Source: Gordionus sp. m RMFG-2023
Taxonomy: Eukaryota; Nematomorpha; Gordioida; Chordodea; Parachordodidae
Assembly (NCBI RefSeq): GCF_954871325.1
Contig: NC_088778.1
Location: 29,187,120 to 29,251,119 of the forward strand
Direction: 5' to 3'
Length of the DNA stretch: 64,000 bases
Part shown: positions 21,560 to 34,210 of the stretch, piece by piece
How positions within the stretch are numbered: position 1 is the first letter of the stretch
Layout of the letters: every line of letters starts with the position of its first letter
The notes under the pieces: generated by a model
What the model saw: the letters and a program-made list of their open reading frames with translations, nothing else
Database searches by the model: none
What the model was told of the DNA's origin: nothing
Translations under genes and position numbers: made by a program

Positions 21560-24500
21560 TAAAAATATGGTCTCCCCTACATTCTAAAAAATAATATCTT
21601 TTTTTTCCTTAAGTTGGAAAAAGTAAAATAAAAATACCTCCCCCCTCCCCTCATTACCTTGGTAAGTATTAAAATAATAATTAAATTAAATAAACAATGA
21701 ATTTTATATTAAAAAATAAAATTATTCCCCCTCTCCCTTAATTAGCTACCAGCTAGGCGTTAACAAATTATAAGAAATAAGAATTTACTATTTCAAAGAT
21801 TTAGTATAATATTTTTATTATTTTTATTTGAATGAAATTAAAACAATTATATAATAAAATTTTAAATCCATATTTTTTAATAAAAAATATTTTAAATTAT
21901 AAATCCTTTTTTTTAAATAAAAGTTTTTACACCCCTCCTTATATAAATAACATCGAAATGGTGGATGACACATTAGATTCCGAAGTGATTATTATATATT
22001 ACTAAAAACATAATTATAAATTGTAGGCGGATCCTATGGATCAAGACCATAATATAAGTCCAAGCTCTTTTACCTCCTCAATAACCAATAACATCATCAT
22101 AATAATAAATTTCCATCAGTTATCTTTTGTAAGTAAAGAATCGTTTTAAAATATTTAAATTAAATTCTACAAATTGAGATAAATCCCGACAAATTCCTAT
22201 TATTTCTAACGTATAAATCAAGCTAACATCCCCGCTTGGCAACATAAATAAAGTGAAAAAATTTCAAAGCGGAGTTCTGAACACGACAAAATTTGAGTTA
22301 TTATTATTTTTTAAATAAATAGACAAGCCCTGGTTCGAACTAGCTCCTGTTGTTTTGAAGAAATCAAAAAATTACTAAAATTCTAACAAAGTCAGGATAC
22401 TATTTCAGGAGGAAAATAGTTTGGGGTTCATAAATAGGATTTTTTTAAAAAAAAAAAAATATATAATTAAATATCATAATCCTCAAAATTAGCCTCATAA
22501 TTAGCTAATCGATTATGTCTAACTCTATTCTCGAAGATTATAATTTTCCATATTTAAATCAGGAAAGAGCTCAGGCAATAATAAATGAGATAATTTCCAT
22601 ACATAACGTTTTTTCAAACGGTTTTTGGGTAATGTTACGAGGAATCCTTTATTTGTAAACAAAGGATAATAATTTTAGGAATTTCGATTAAGTTCATGTT
22701 ATCAAAATTTACGTTAAATAGAGTTTAAAACTCCTGAACTCGAATTAAACCCTAATTTGGGAATCTAGCTATTATATGATTAATGTTTAAAAACAATTAT
22801 GAATTTTATTTGTAATTCTTTTGTATATATACATTTATATAATTATCCAATTTAACTTCTAATAATATGCAATTTGATTAACCTCGATAATAAAATATTA
22901 CATGTTGGAAAGTTATAATAATATAAAATAAAGTCCTTTTAAAATATATAACGTAACGTTTAAAATATATACGATATTCAAATATAACACTAGCAGATAT
23001 TTTTCTCTTAATATTGTACAAAAGTTAAAAATAAAATGTTAAGATCTAAACATGCCCATTAAGAGAAATGCGATGGTCAAAAATTTTATACGAGTAATAT
23101 TTATTTCACCCCCGCTCCCAAGTCGATCAATTCAGCAGGTAAGGAGTTTTGAATTATATTATAATTTAATAGAAATATGTAACGATATAAAAATTCGAAG
23201 TTATGATTTATATATATTCTATTTAAAAAAATTTTTTTAAAAAATTTACACCTCGAAAAACATGAAAAGACAATTTTAGTTATCTTAATTCTAAATTTCA
23301 ATTTCCAAAGCAAACATAAATAGTGGTATATATATTTTTGACTTTAAATAAAATAATTAGCCGCGAAACGTAACAAAACTTTTTACTGCTTGCTTACACA
23401 AGAAAATAAAAATATCTGTAGATTTTATTTTAAATTTCGCAAAAAAAATTTATATTCCCGCAAAAAAAAGTAAACCAGTTGACAATAATAAAAAATATAT
23501 TAAATATCGATATCGATATTTTTATTTAAATTTTGTATATTAAAAAAAATTAACAAGAACTTTTAGATGTCAAATGCTAAATATTTTTAACCGCTAACTA
23601 ATTATAAGAATGGTTGTAAATTTTATATCATGCTAATCCTATATATATATAATAAAAATATTAGAATGGTGAAATATAATATAATCTAAGAAAATATAAA
23701 GCAATCCGATAAAATATGTGTTGTATCTAGCTTTATCTTGATTAATTTAATTATTTCTGGGAAGAATTACCTAATTTTGAACTTGAACTAATTTTTATTA
23801 CACATTATTTTCATGAAGGTTTATTTTTTTTAAAAAAATTCTAAAAATTTTTACTTGAAATCATCATTGTTTTTATTCAAGGCTCGGCTAACTTTACTAC
23901 TACGATTCAGATACTTTTGATTTGAATAATTTGTTTAACTTGATTTCACTTTGCAAAAATTGTATGAAAAAATCGATTCAAATTAAAATAGTTCTAATAT
24001 TTCACTTGTCAGAAATTCGTAAAGCACCAATATAAAAAAAAAATAATGCTAAAATTTCCAAACAATTTTTTTGAATAGAAAATAGAAACGCACTCAATAA
24101 ATTAACTATTAATTTTAATTTTTAAAAATTTATATTAAATTTAATTTATTACCCTGTATATTCAGTTTGCGCGAATTCGCGAAGAAATACCCATAAATAC
24201 ACAAAAAATGCAGCATATTTTGTGTATTTAGCCATAAATTCATGTTGATCATGAATTATTAATTTTGTATTAAAGGCAAAGGAGCTTTAATAAAATTGCG
24301 AATTATTTACAAGAACCACCAGAGTAAATTTTAGAAAAATCAAAATATCCTCTGCAGCCTTTTTTCAAAACCAATTGGTTTATTTATTTTAAATATTTAT
24401 ATATACTTTAACGAATATATTACCTTCAATTTTTTTTTGTAGTTGAATATCTATCCCTTGTCGGCTCTATTAGAATTTATCACGTAAAATTGAATTAAGA

Positions 24501-25490
24501 ATACTGTATTTATATCTTGCCCAAAAAAAGAATCCTAAAAATAATTTTGATTCATTTTTTTTATTCACCCATGAACTGATGAATTTATACCTTTTTAATT
24601 CCAATATATTGGCATCTTTCTTACTTAAAAAATGGCTAAATCTTATAATAAATGTGAATTTTACTTGTCACTTATTACTTTAATCCACATTTTTTAAAAA
24701 ATAATTAACTTCTCCTCACTAATACCTAAAGTAGTATAGGGGCTTTTGAATTTAAATGTAAATTGATTCACACCACCATTAACTTTATCCATATACTGAT
24801 GTATCCTTAGAATCCCTGGTATCAGGAAACGAACCATTAGAAATGGGGGCTTATTTATATTTTTAATTTAAAAAAATTTAAAACGCGATATAATATAATT
24901 AAAAATGTTAGTTATATTATAAATAATAGAATATCTAAATATTATATAATATTACTTTTCGGCAAATCTCTATCACCCTTTTCTTGACCAGAGTTAAACT
25001 CGAATAAATTGCTTAATTCATTAGTATCAAAATTTTAAAAAAAACCATTAACAAAAAAATATAAAATTAAATAATGATGCATATTTTTAAAATTTGTAAG
25101 CCTATATCGATTGTTACATCCTTTTTCATGATTTTATTACGTCGTTTTTTATGCTTTTTGTTTACGAAGATTTGCCTGATTTTGTCATTTTGCGTTGTTT
25201 AGTGGCCCGCTTCTCTATGATGTTTGACAAATAATATTTTAAACAAAAAGAATACAAAAAGTGTTGTATAATATACTATTTATGTGTATATATCTACTCA
25301 TTAAAAATAATAAGGCTGAGAGGGTTTAATAAAAGATGGTTAAAAAACGGGAATGAGAAAAGGTTATATCATCATGCGGGGAACTGATGCATTTTTTATA
25401 ACGTAAATATTCAAAAAAAAAAATTTGTCAAAAAATAAATCAAAAAAATTGGACACTCTGTATTCAATAAAGAAAAGGAAATTAAAATTG
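21560..25490. other. Long AT-rich region, little recognised
   Basis: Besides the two exon-like pieces listed separately (22,036-22,658), I see no repeat family or conserved domain. A tRNA-like internal promoter fragment, GTTCGAACCAGGGC on the minus strand at about 22,326-22,345, resembles one at 51,590. Confidence 0.4.
22036..22658 (+). CDS. Two candidate short exons, product unknown
   Basis: At 22,036 an ATG opens 31 codons (MDQDHNISPSSFTSSITNN...) that end exactly before GTAAGTAA at 22,129, a strong donor. At 22,515 another ATG opens 47 codons (MSNSILEDYNFPYLNQERAQ...), an amphipathic-helix-like peptide with a possible donor (GTAATG) after residue 38 and a stop at 22,656-22,658. The two cannot simply be joined: the nearest acceptor before the second (TTAG at 22,501-22,504) is out of phase. 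They stand out from the surrounding AT-rich DNA by amino-acid composition. Could be chance; no domain recognised. Confidence 0.22.
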
Positions 25491-25498
25491 ACACTCTT

Positions 25499-25885
25499 TT
25501 TCATATATATATCATATCAATAGGAATTTGTATCCGATATATTAGAACCTAAAGGATGTAAGTTTCATTATATATCATATCAATATTTCAATTTTAAATT
25601 AATAGGGATTTGTATTCGATAATAATTAGAACCTAAAGGATATAAGTTTTCATATATATATCATATCAATATTTTAATTTTAACATCAATAGGGATTTGA
25701 ATCCGATAATAATTAGAAACATAAAGAATGTAAGTTTTCATATATATATATATATATATCATATCAAAGTTTTAATTTTAAAGGGATTTGTATCAGATAT
25801 TAATAAGAACCTAAAGGATGTAAGTATATACACTATTTTTCATATTGGTTTAATTTTAACATAAATTGGGATTTATATCAGGTAC
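25499..25885. repeat. Minisatellite, period 84-90 bp, about 4.5 copies
   Basis: The phrase AGAACCTAAAGGATGTAAGT and variants recur at about 25,544, 25,628, 25,716 and 25,806, with AATAGGGATTTGTATCCGAT preceding and ATATCATATCAATATTTTAA following. Runs of (AT)n between units differ in length. Confidence 0.75.
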
Positions 25886-26130
25886 GCTGCTACATCCAAA
25901 CCATTAAATAATCCATCATATAATAACTTCATCAATCTCTCTTCTTCTATTATTTTTAACTTATAGTATCTATTTTAATTTGTTTATTTTTTTCTATAGC
26001 ATACAAATTTGAGGTTTGCAATGGACGGATATAATAAAAAAAATATATATGTTAGCCTTAGCGTCAATGTGTTTATTCCAATGTGTTACTTTTTTTAAAC
26101 TTTAAATCATTTTTTGAGGGCGTTTTTAAA

Positions 26131-26571
<441 letters not shown>

Positions 26572-26574
26572 AAA

Positions 26575-26770
26575 AAAAAATATATATGTTAGCCTTAGCG
26601 TCAATGTGTTTATTCCAATGTGTTACTTTTTTTAAACTTTAAATCATTTTTTGAGGGCGTATTTAATTTAAAATTTAAATATCTGATTTTACCCGAAATG
26701 TTTGCCGTCATGTTTTGTACCTATTCTGTGAATTTCAGACCATGAACTTAATTGTTTTAATTACTTAGTA
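26575..26770. mobile_element. Half of a TIR-type MITE
   Basis: TTAGCCTTAGCGTCAATGTG, AACTTTAAATCATTTTTTGA and then CTGATTTTACCCGAAATGTT match one arm of the complete element at 53,565-53,950. The other arm is missing. The duplicate at 26,040-26,121 is part of the same arm. Confidence 0.5.
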
Positions 26771-26778
26771 ATATACAT

Positions 26779-27710
26779 ATTTTTTAGATGATAAAAATTC
26801 TGAGGAAGTGAGTTATATTAAATGCCTATTAAAATCACTTGGAAGCTATTATTTTTTAAACTCACATTAAATTTTTATATTTATTTTCAAAATTACACAA
26901 AACGATATATGGATAAGAGGGTAAGAATTGTGAAGACCAAACATTTAAAATATTTAATATTATGCATATTTTTTTAGATGATACAGATTTTAAGAGGGTT
27001 AAGATATTTAATGACGAAACGAAGATAATAATGGTAGCCTTCGAGGAAATAGTAATATTTTTATAAATTGACATTCATTTGTTTTCTAAATTGCTAGTTT
27101 TGTCTCCTAATCCTAATGCACCAGCTGTAATTGATAAAATAGGCCAGTTCATTGAGAATGGTATAAATTTGTATTATATAATTATGCATATTTTTTTGAT
27201 AATGAATTGACAGTAGAGACAGTATTTTTCAAGAAAGATAATGAAAATCTTTTTTCTCTCACCAAAAGAAATTTAAAAATTTATCATTCTGAACGCTTTC
27301 ATTGTGAGATCAAGAAAATATATCCAAAATATGATAATGGTGTGATGGGAGATAATTTTTCTACCAAGCGGATTATTGGTGATGGAAATTGTTTCTTTAG
27401 GTCTATAATATATATACAATAAATTAAATTGTTAATCATTATTATAGATGTATAAGCATAGAAGTTTGTGATGACGGATGCCTTTCTGAGACAGCAATGC
27501 ATTCTCATCATGAGGAGCAAAGATATGCTATAGCAGATCAGGAGAATTTGGGAGAACCCGTTGATGTATTTGGAAGAACCAGGCGTGGCCCAAAATTCAA
27601 TTTATGAAACAGAGGTGGAGATAGTTGCATTGGCAACTATGCTTCAGGCAAATATAATTATCCACACTATTTATAAATGGGGATATTATATGCCAATTAA
27701 AAGAATTAAG
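26779..27710 (+). pseudogene. Broken multi-exon gene for an OTU-type cysteine protease
   Basis: OTU proteases remove ubiquitin and are often carried by mobile elements. The frame at 27,207-27,420 contains IIGDGNCFFRS, the OTU active-site Asp-Gly-Asn-Cys motif, preceded by a charged stretch. After an intron-like gap ending TTATTATAG (27,447), a second stretch includes a helix EVEIVALATMLQANIIIHT and GYYMPIKRI (to about 27,708), matching the usual second half of OTU domains. Three short exon-like pieces with TTTTTTAG or GCTAG acceptors (26,779, 26,979, 27,100) precede it; one, ending with donor GTATAA, reads SPNPNAPAVIDKIGQFIENG. The second half is out of frame in places, the acceptor before 27,199 is damaged and the catalytic His region is not found, so I call it a pseudogene, perhaps a decayed transposon cargo gene. 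Confidence 0.55.
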
Positions 27711-27714
27711 TAAC

Positions 27715-28083
27715 ATCAATTTAAATATATATTTAAGAAATTATCGAAAGCATTTTGACCTCATAATAAATTTTAATTAATCTTATTTATATCGCATATC
27801 TTATTTATATCGCATCTTATTAATTTGTTTTTAATCATTATATATACAAATAAATTTCATATACAAATTAAGTATTATATATAAGATGCACATTATTTTT
27901 TATAAATATAAAATGGAACATATTGTTCATCCTTTTTCATTTTTGTAAAATATAATTTATAAAATAAAATGTTTATGACTTATATATTATTTTTAAACTT
28001 AAGTTCAACATGAAATAGCGTAAGTAGTTATCTTACCTACATTTTAAAACTGTTTTGTCTCTCATTTCTATATTAAGGTTTCA
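27715..28083. other. AT-rich, nothing recognised
   Basis: Short direct repeat of CTTATTTATATCGCAT near 27,782-27,812; otherwise no feature. Confidence 0.4.
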
Positions 28084-28091
28084 CATCTTTG

Positions 28092-29833
28092 CAGTGGCGT
28101 CGCTAGGTGGGGGGGGGGGGGCGCAAGGGCTCAAGCCCCCTGAAAAATTTGAATAGTCCCCTGAAGAAAAAATTTTTTTTAATGACTTCTTAATACCCCC
28201 TTGAACTAAAAATAAATTTTTTTAATTGCTCCCTGACAATTTATTTATAATTCTATTGAGTAATGTATAGATTTTATTATTTAAAATTTAATAAGACATA
28301 CATATAAATTATATTTTCACTATGTCAGCTTGCGATCAAATTCTGTGTTAAAAATATATCAATATCACTCACTAAATATTAATTTAGCATTAAAAGTTGA
28401 ATCTTATTTGACTTTTATTATTTAAATTATTATATAACCCTAATTAAATTAATATAATCATTTATTAATTGAAAATTAACAAATTTAATTGTAACATCAC
28501 TAATCAACTATTTTTGATTTTTAAATTCAATTATCATTTTTTTTTAAATTATTTTCAAGGTTCAAATCCTAATAAGTATAAGAGATTTATTTATAAAAAG
28601 TAAGTAGACATATAGTTTATAATCCTTTATAATATATAATTATTTATAAAATATTAGGTAAAATTCCACTTTTGCAGATGTATTTGACAGTTATATAATA
28701 TATTACATTTTATTTTTAAAACTTGACTAATAAATGCTTAGGGTAATAAATATAAGTAACAATTTGTAATCAACTATTTAACGCCATCCATTTATTTAAA
28801 ATATTATTATTATTTAACCTCTTATTATTCATCCCACAATGGAGGTAATAAATTAGATATCTTTTCTTCTATTTTTTTTACGTGTTTTTAGAAAAGCTAA
28901 TTTTTTTTTCTTTGAAAAACAGTTTTTAGTTTTAATACGAATATATTTTTGATATTATTACAAACTACTAAAATTTTAAGATATAATATACCAACTAGAG
29001 ATGGTGCGACAATATTATTTTAATTTCTGATATCACTCTGGTTCTTATTTTATATTCACAAAATTTTTCATTTCTAATATGGCATCCTTGCCTTGTAAAT
29101 AATCAAGGTTTCAATATATTTGCATAATTTCTTCTAAAGATTTATATTGTTTTTGTTTCATCAATTTATCTAACATAATAATTCTGATATGGGTTACCAT
29201 CATGAGTGTCATGGCTATGACTGTAAATTAACCAGCATCTATTATTTGTGTGGCTATGTAATTTAAGAATATACTACAGCTTCTAAGAGCATATGATTGT
29301 ATATTTTAGATACGCAATACTGGTCAACTGTATAGTCGTTTATATATCATTAAAAAATGTAAGATAATCTTTTATAAGTTTAATATCTCACAATCGATTA
29401 CTTATCTAGCTTCCATGTCATCTAAGAGAAAGCTCTAACCACCATATAGTTTTATAATTTGGATTGGTCGTTTATATTCTCTTCTTCAAGAATTTTTGAT
29501 TTGGTAAGGCTAATCGATTTCTTCTTATTAGTCCATTCTATAAAACATTGTCTACTGTAATAAATAGATTTTGTATTAAAAAATATTATTTTTAGATATG
29601 TTTAATTATTTATATGCTTGTTTATTTTCTATGCAAAATATAATAAATGACAAAATATGAAATTCAGCATAATTGTTTAGAGTTAGCAAATTTTAAAAAA
29701 GTATTATATATTAATATCGACGGACGAGTAAATGGGGCCGAAGGCCCGCAAATTGGAGAATATGGGGGCGAAGCCCCCCTAAAAAAATTTTTAGTTGAGC
29801 ACCCTGAGATTATAAAGGCTAGCAACGCCCCTG
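28092..29833. mobile_element. hAT-like element (1742 bp), no transposase recognised
   Basis: Left end CAGTGGCGTCGCTAGG, a very common animal hAT end; right end on the minus strand CAGGGGCGTTGCTAGCC. Flanks CATCTTTG (28,084-28,091) and CATCTTTA (29,834-29,841) are a 7 of 8 target duplication. Just inside the left end is a run of 14 G followed by GCAAGGGCTCAAGCCCCC; near the right end two GC hairpins (GGGGCCGAAGGCCC and GGGGGCGAAGCCCCC) lie at 29,732-29,780. The interior is AT-rich and shows no transposase motifs, so it is non-autonomous or decayed. Confidence 0.75.
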
Positions 29834-29859
29834 CATCTTTAAACTTAACCTAAACTCAA

Positions 29860-30480
29860 TATATAAAACTTTAAGAGTTAATATTATATACAAAATTAAA
29901 TAGAATAAAAGAATAGAGCAATGCCTTTGAATATCAATATAACAATAGAAAATATAATATTTAATCTTTGCATGTGAGTAATAAATGTCAGTATCATTAA
30001 AAATTAATATTTAATCTATGCACGTGAGTCAAAATTATTTTTACTAATTTACGCCATCTAGAGTATAAAATAATGTCATATTTATGTTAAATAATCAAAT
30101 TAAAAATGATAGTGCAAATTAGTTATAAAATTCTGAAAGATATTTACATTTTACTCCTAATAAATCCGTCATTTGATTGGTTAAAAGAAGGATAATTTTT
30201 GACAAAAAAAATATATATAATAAATGGAATCTACTTTGTAGAAAAAATAAATTTAAAAAAATTAATCTTAACACACTCTCTTTCAAAAATCTGATTTAAA
30301 TGAACTCTCAAATCAGTCATAAAAGAATTTATTTTTAATTTTTATAAATAATGACTATTTAAAATATATGCCCCGGGTGTCATAAAATAATTTAATGACC
30401 GGGTATTTAAAAAAAACTAAAATATGGATGGGCAGGCCCCTGCAGATATCTGATAAAAATCATCAACAAGATTTTATCAA
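29860..30480. repeat. 5-prime flank of a 5S-U5 unit
   Basis: ACGCCATCTAGAGTATAAAA box at about 30,052, CCTAATAAATCCGTCATTTG (about 30,155), ATTTAAATGAACTCTCAAAT (about 30,294), and CCGGG terminus with GCAGGCCCCTGCAGATATCT (about 30,430). Collinear with 16,370-16,810. Confidence 0.65.
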
Positions 30481-30500
30481 ATAAAATGCGTGAAAAAAAA

Positions 30501-30617
30501 ATTACGACACCTGGGATTCCCAGGCAGTCACCCATTTAAGTACTAACCAGACTCAATGTTGCTTAACTTCGGTGTTTGAAAGGGAACCGTTGCTTTCAAC
30601 GTGATATGGTCGTAATC
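30501..30617 (-). rRNA. 5S rRNA copy, few changes
   Basis: Full length (about 117 nt), with the helix I ends ATTACGACC / GTGTCGTAAT intact. A few differences from the copy at 49,149 (for example in the segment before box A and AACGGTTCCC for ACCGGTTCCC). An A-rich run on the plus strand just before it gives a T run after it in the transcribed direction. It may be transcribed, though the changes suggest a drifting copy. Confidence 0.65.
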
Positions 30618-30768
30618 GAAAATATTGCTTTTAAATTCATTATTTAGGTGAATTATAATTTTTTAAATGTAAAATATTTAAAAATTACAATTTATTATAA
30701 TAAACAAATAATTTCGTAAACAAAAATTATTATCTTAAATAAACAAGATAATTTTTTACATGTAATAC

Positions 30769-33543
30769 TAGGGGTGGGACCAATACCAATATAATATTGG
30801 TTTACAATACCAATACCAATATAAACCAATATATATTTAAATATTGGTATTGCTTTTACAACCAATACCAATTACCTAAATATATTGGTTTTGATATATT
30901 GTTTAAATACAATTTTAACCAATACCAATACCAATATTAAAAATAACATAATTATTTGGGTTTATCGTGGATAATTATATCGTGGTATTTTTTTTACTTT
31001 CATTGCAAAAACTGATTACATCTGTTATTTCTTCCAAATACTACTGTGATATCAATATTTCTGTTATTTATAATTATAGTTTATTTTTATTATGGTGTTA
31101 CATTTTTTACATGATATCTATCAATTTTATCTATTTATTTAGGATATTATAATAAATGAAGACCAAATAGAGTTAATAAATATAGATGCTGTTGGTACTA
31201 ATAATAATAGCGATAAGGAACAAGAAGAATTATCAATATCTAATAAAAGACGAAATTCAGCAAAAACTGGGAATTTTATACTACTTGTGATAATAAAAAA
31301 AAGGCAATTTGTAATAAATATTAAAAAAAAATATCACTTCCCAATTTTGGAACCTCAGGATTATGGACACATCTTAAATCCATCCACCCAACATTATATA
31401 AGAAATGTGAGCAAATAAATATTGGCAGTAAAAAAATTAAGACAATAAAATCATTTTTACTTAATAATATAAATAATAAAGCTAATTTAAATAATTTAAT
31501 TATAAACTTTTTCATTCAAAATAATTTAGCCTTTTCAATAGTTGAGGATATCACTTTAAAAATTTAATAGCATATTGTAACCCTTCACTAACATTAGTTT
31601 CTAAAAAAGCACTAAAAATAGAAATTATGAAACATTATCATAGTTCTTTTATCAATTTAAAATCTGTACTTTCCAACATTACATCTAAATTTTCCTTAAC
31701 AATAGACATTTGGTCCTGTCCAAATAAAATACCCTTTATGGGCATAACAATTCATTATATTGATAATGATTTTAAATTAAATAATCATTTATTAGATTTT
31801 ATTCCTTTTAAATCAGCACATAATTCTATTAATATTTTTAATATTTTTAATTCTGTATTAAAAGTAAAATTTGAAATTGATTTTTTTTACATTACATTAG
31901 ACAATGCAAGTAATAATTTAGCATTTCTAAAAATTTTAAAACAAAAAGATAATTTTGATAATGTGTGCAAATGCTTTTGCTATATTATACATTTGGCTGT
32001 CATGGCTGCATTGGAACCCTTAAATACAACTTTAAAAAAAATAAGAAATTTTTTTAAAATTTTTAAACTTTCTATATCTAAATTTAATAAACTCGAAAAA
32101 ATATATCTTGAAAAAAATCCACACTTAAAATTTCCTCACCCAATTTTGGATATACCAACACGTTGGAATTCAACATACCAAATGCTTGATAGAGCAATAT
32201 TTCTCAAACCCTATTTGACAACATATACCAATCATTTACAAAATACCAATCAAGAAAATTATATTAGTGCATTAGCCTAGAATAATATAGAAATATACCG
32301 AGAATTTCTGGAATCATTTAATTTTGCTACAGAGATGGCCTCATGTGCTAATACTCCAACAATTTCAACAATTATTCCTTTATATTCCAGTATTTTTGAG
32401 CATGTGGAGAATTATAATAATAATCCTAATTCTATTTTAAAGACAGCTTCTTTAGATGCCTTAACAAAACTTAATAAATACTATAATTATAATAAACACC
32501 TCTTTATTATTTCAACAATGATTGACCCAAGATTTAAACTATCAAGTCATTTATTAAAGCATAATAATGTGCAAACTCTTTTTGGATATCTTACTAATGA
32601 ATACAATATTTATAAAATAAATAATAACAATTCAGCGGAACTTACAAATGAAGCACAAAATAACAAAAAATTGTCCTTTTATGACAAAATTTATCAGGTG
32701 AAACCTCATAATAATAACAACTTAGAAATAAGTAAACACGTAGATGAAGCCACAATTTCCAATGATACAAATCCATTAGATTGGTGGAAATTAAATAAAA
32801 ATAGATATCCAGTATTATCAAAAATTGCCAGAGATTATCTATCAATTCCGGCCACCTCATCTAGCTCTGAAAGGGCTTTTTCAGAAGGACGGTATGTTAT
32901 AACAGACCAACGTTGTTCACTAAATGAGCATACTATACAAGCTTGCCTGTGCCTAAAAAGTTCGATGCGCATGCAAGATTCTTCTTAAATACATAAAATT
33001 ATTTCCTCTTCTTATATTAAAATTATATCATTCTTTTGCATTATATTTTGTATAAATAGACAGTTATGTTACATTTTTAGTTTACTTATTTTGCTATGTT
33101 CTTTGTGATAAATAAAATGGTTCAAAATCAATACGTTTATTATTGTTGGTACAAAAAATACATGATTAAAACAAAATTTTTTATATTCACATCACCTAAT
33201 AAATTCCTAGTTTAAAAAAAGAATTTGAATTCAGTAAAATTTTGAGAGTTGGTTCTTAGCCCTGATTTTATGGTATCATGATTTTTTTTCCCTTGTTTAT
33301 TTAAAATTAGAAATTAAGGGTTTTATAATCACTATTTCTATTCTTTTAATTAGTAATTTTAATTTGAATTTAAACCAATACCAATATAAACCAATAGTTA
33401 CCAATATAAACCAATACCAATAGCAATACCAATACAAGAAATAGAAAATATTGTTTAAACCAATACCAATATTTTAGACCCAATACCAATACCAATACAA
33501 TATTTTGTTAATATTGGGTTTTTACTATTGGTTCCCAGCCCTA
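30769..33543 (+). mobile_element. hAT (Ac-type) transposon, 2775 bp, with perfect 8-bp target duplication
   Basis: Ends TAGGGGTGGGACCAATACC and, on the minus strand, TAGGGCTGGGAACCAATAG. Target duplication TGTAATAC at 30,761-30,768 and 33,544-33,551. The related unit at about 16,310 has the uninterrupted site (TTTAATACC). About 190 bp at each end are built from repeated ACCAATACCAATA motifs, in both orientations, a dense array of presumptive transposase sites. Carries one transposase reading frame series with a handful of breaks (see next entry). Inserted in the 5S-U5 unit between 5S and U5. Confidence 0.92.
31141..32988 (+). pseudogene. hAT transposase, broken
   Basis: The transposase would cut out and reinsert the element. 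Parts in order: a BED zinc finger at about 31,263-31,395 (WEFYTTC...KKKAICN, then LPNFGTSGLWTHLKSIHP), read in two frames, so there is a frameshift, and the second Cys pair is incomplete (ICNKY); then a central domain at 31,627-32,280 with SLTIDIWSCPNKIPFMGIT and ITLDNASNNL (the catalytic-fold Asp region) and DIPTRWNSTYQML; then 32,335-32,988 with ISTMIDPRFKL, NPLDWWKLNKNRYPVLSKIA and the dimerisation motif IPATSSSSERAFSEG. Between the last two frames there is a TAG at 32,278 and 18 further codons of open sequence in the same register, so a single nonsense change separates them. A stop also precedes 31,627. Confidence 0.85.
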
Positions 33544-33551
33544 TGTAATAC

Positions 33552-34095
33552 CTATATTTATTTATTTTTTTAAAAGTATTTTGATTTTATTAAGTAAAAT
33601 AAATTTACGCCATCTAGCACATAAAATAATTCATTATTATGTGAAATATAAAATTAAATATGATAGTACAAAATAGTTAGAAAATTCTGAAGGACATCCT
33701 CCTATTAATCCTAAAAATTATTTTTTGAGAGTTATACACTAGTAATAAGATATATCTCCCACCCATTTAAATATAGTTTTTAAAATTTCTAACTCTAAAA
33801 TATTAAAAATTATTTATTAATATTAAAAATTATTTATTAATATTAAAAATTATTTATTAATATTAAAAATTATTTATTAAAAATTATTTATTAATATTAA
33901 AAATTATTTATTAATATTAAAAATTATTTATTAATATTAAAAATTAACTTTGATATAAACTACTATTTCTGAGTTGTGATTGCTATCATATAAAGTAATC
34001 AATAATTTTTATGTAAATTTTTATCTTAGATAAGACTAATATTATAATTAAAATTATTCTATAAGTTCCTGATATATTTACCTTACATGTTTTTG
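33552..34095. repeat. Unit flank continuing after the hAT, with a 20-bp tandem repeat
   Basis: ACGCCATCTAGCACATAAAA box at about 33,607. A tandem repeat of AATATTAAAAATTATTTATT, about eight units, occupies 33,798-33,947. TATCTTAGATAAGACTAATA (about 34,025) is the candidate U5 upstream element. Confidence 0.7.
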
Positions 34096-34210
34096 GTCTC
34101 AGATTCTTCACAGAACGCATAAATATTTGGTCTTTTACTAAATATTTCCGTGTGAAGGATCATAAATGAGTTATTTCATCTATTAAAGATTTTTTTTATC
34201 TATTATAATA
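34096..34210 (+). pseudogene. U5 snRNA copy, degenerate
   Basis: Matches the copy at 17,395 over most of its length, but the loop reads GGTCTTTTACTAAAT instead of CGCCTTTTACTAAAG, and the lower stem has TTCTTCACA against TGTGAAGGA (these two changes do pair). The 3-prime hairpin is missing. The loop change makes function unlikely. Confidence 0.7.

Noticed and set aside
29647-29853. 68-codon plus-strand frame
   Set aside because: Lies at the right end of the hAT-like element and crosses its border; reads GC hairpins.
32642-32860. Minus-strand 72-codon frame
   Set aside because: Shadow of the hAT transposase on the plus strand.
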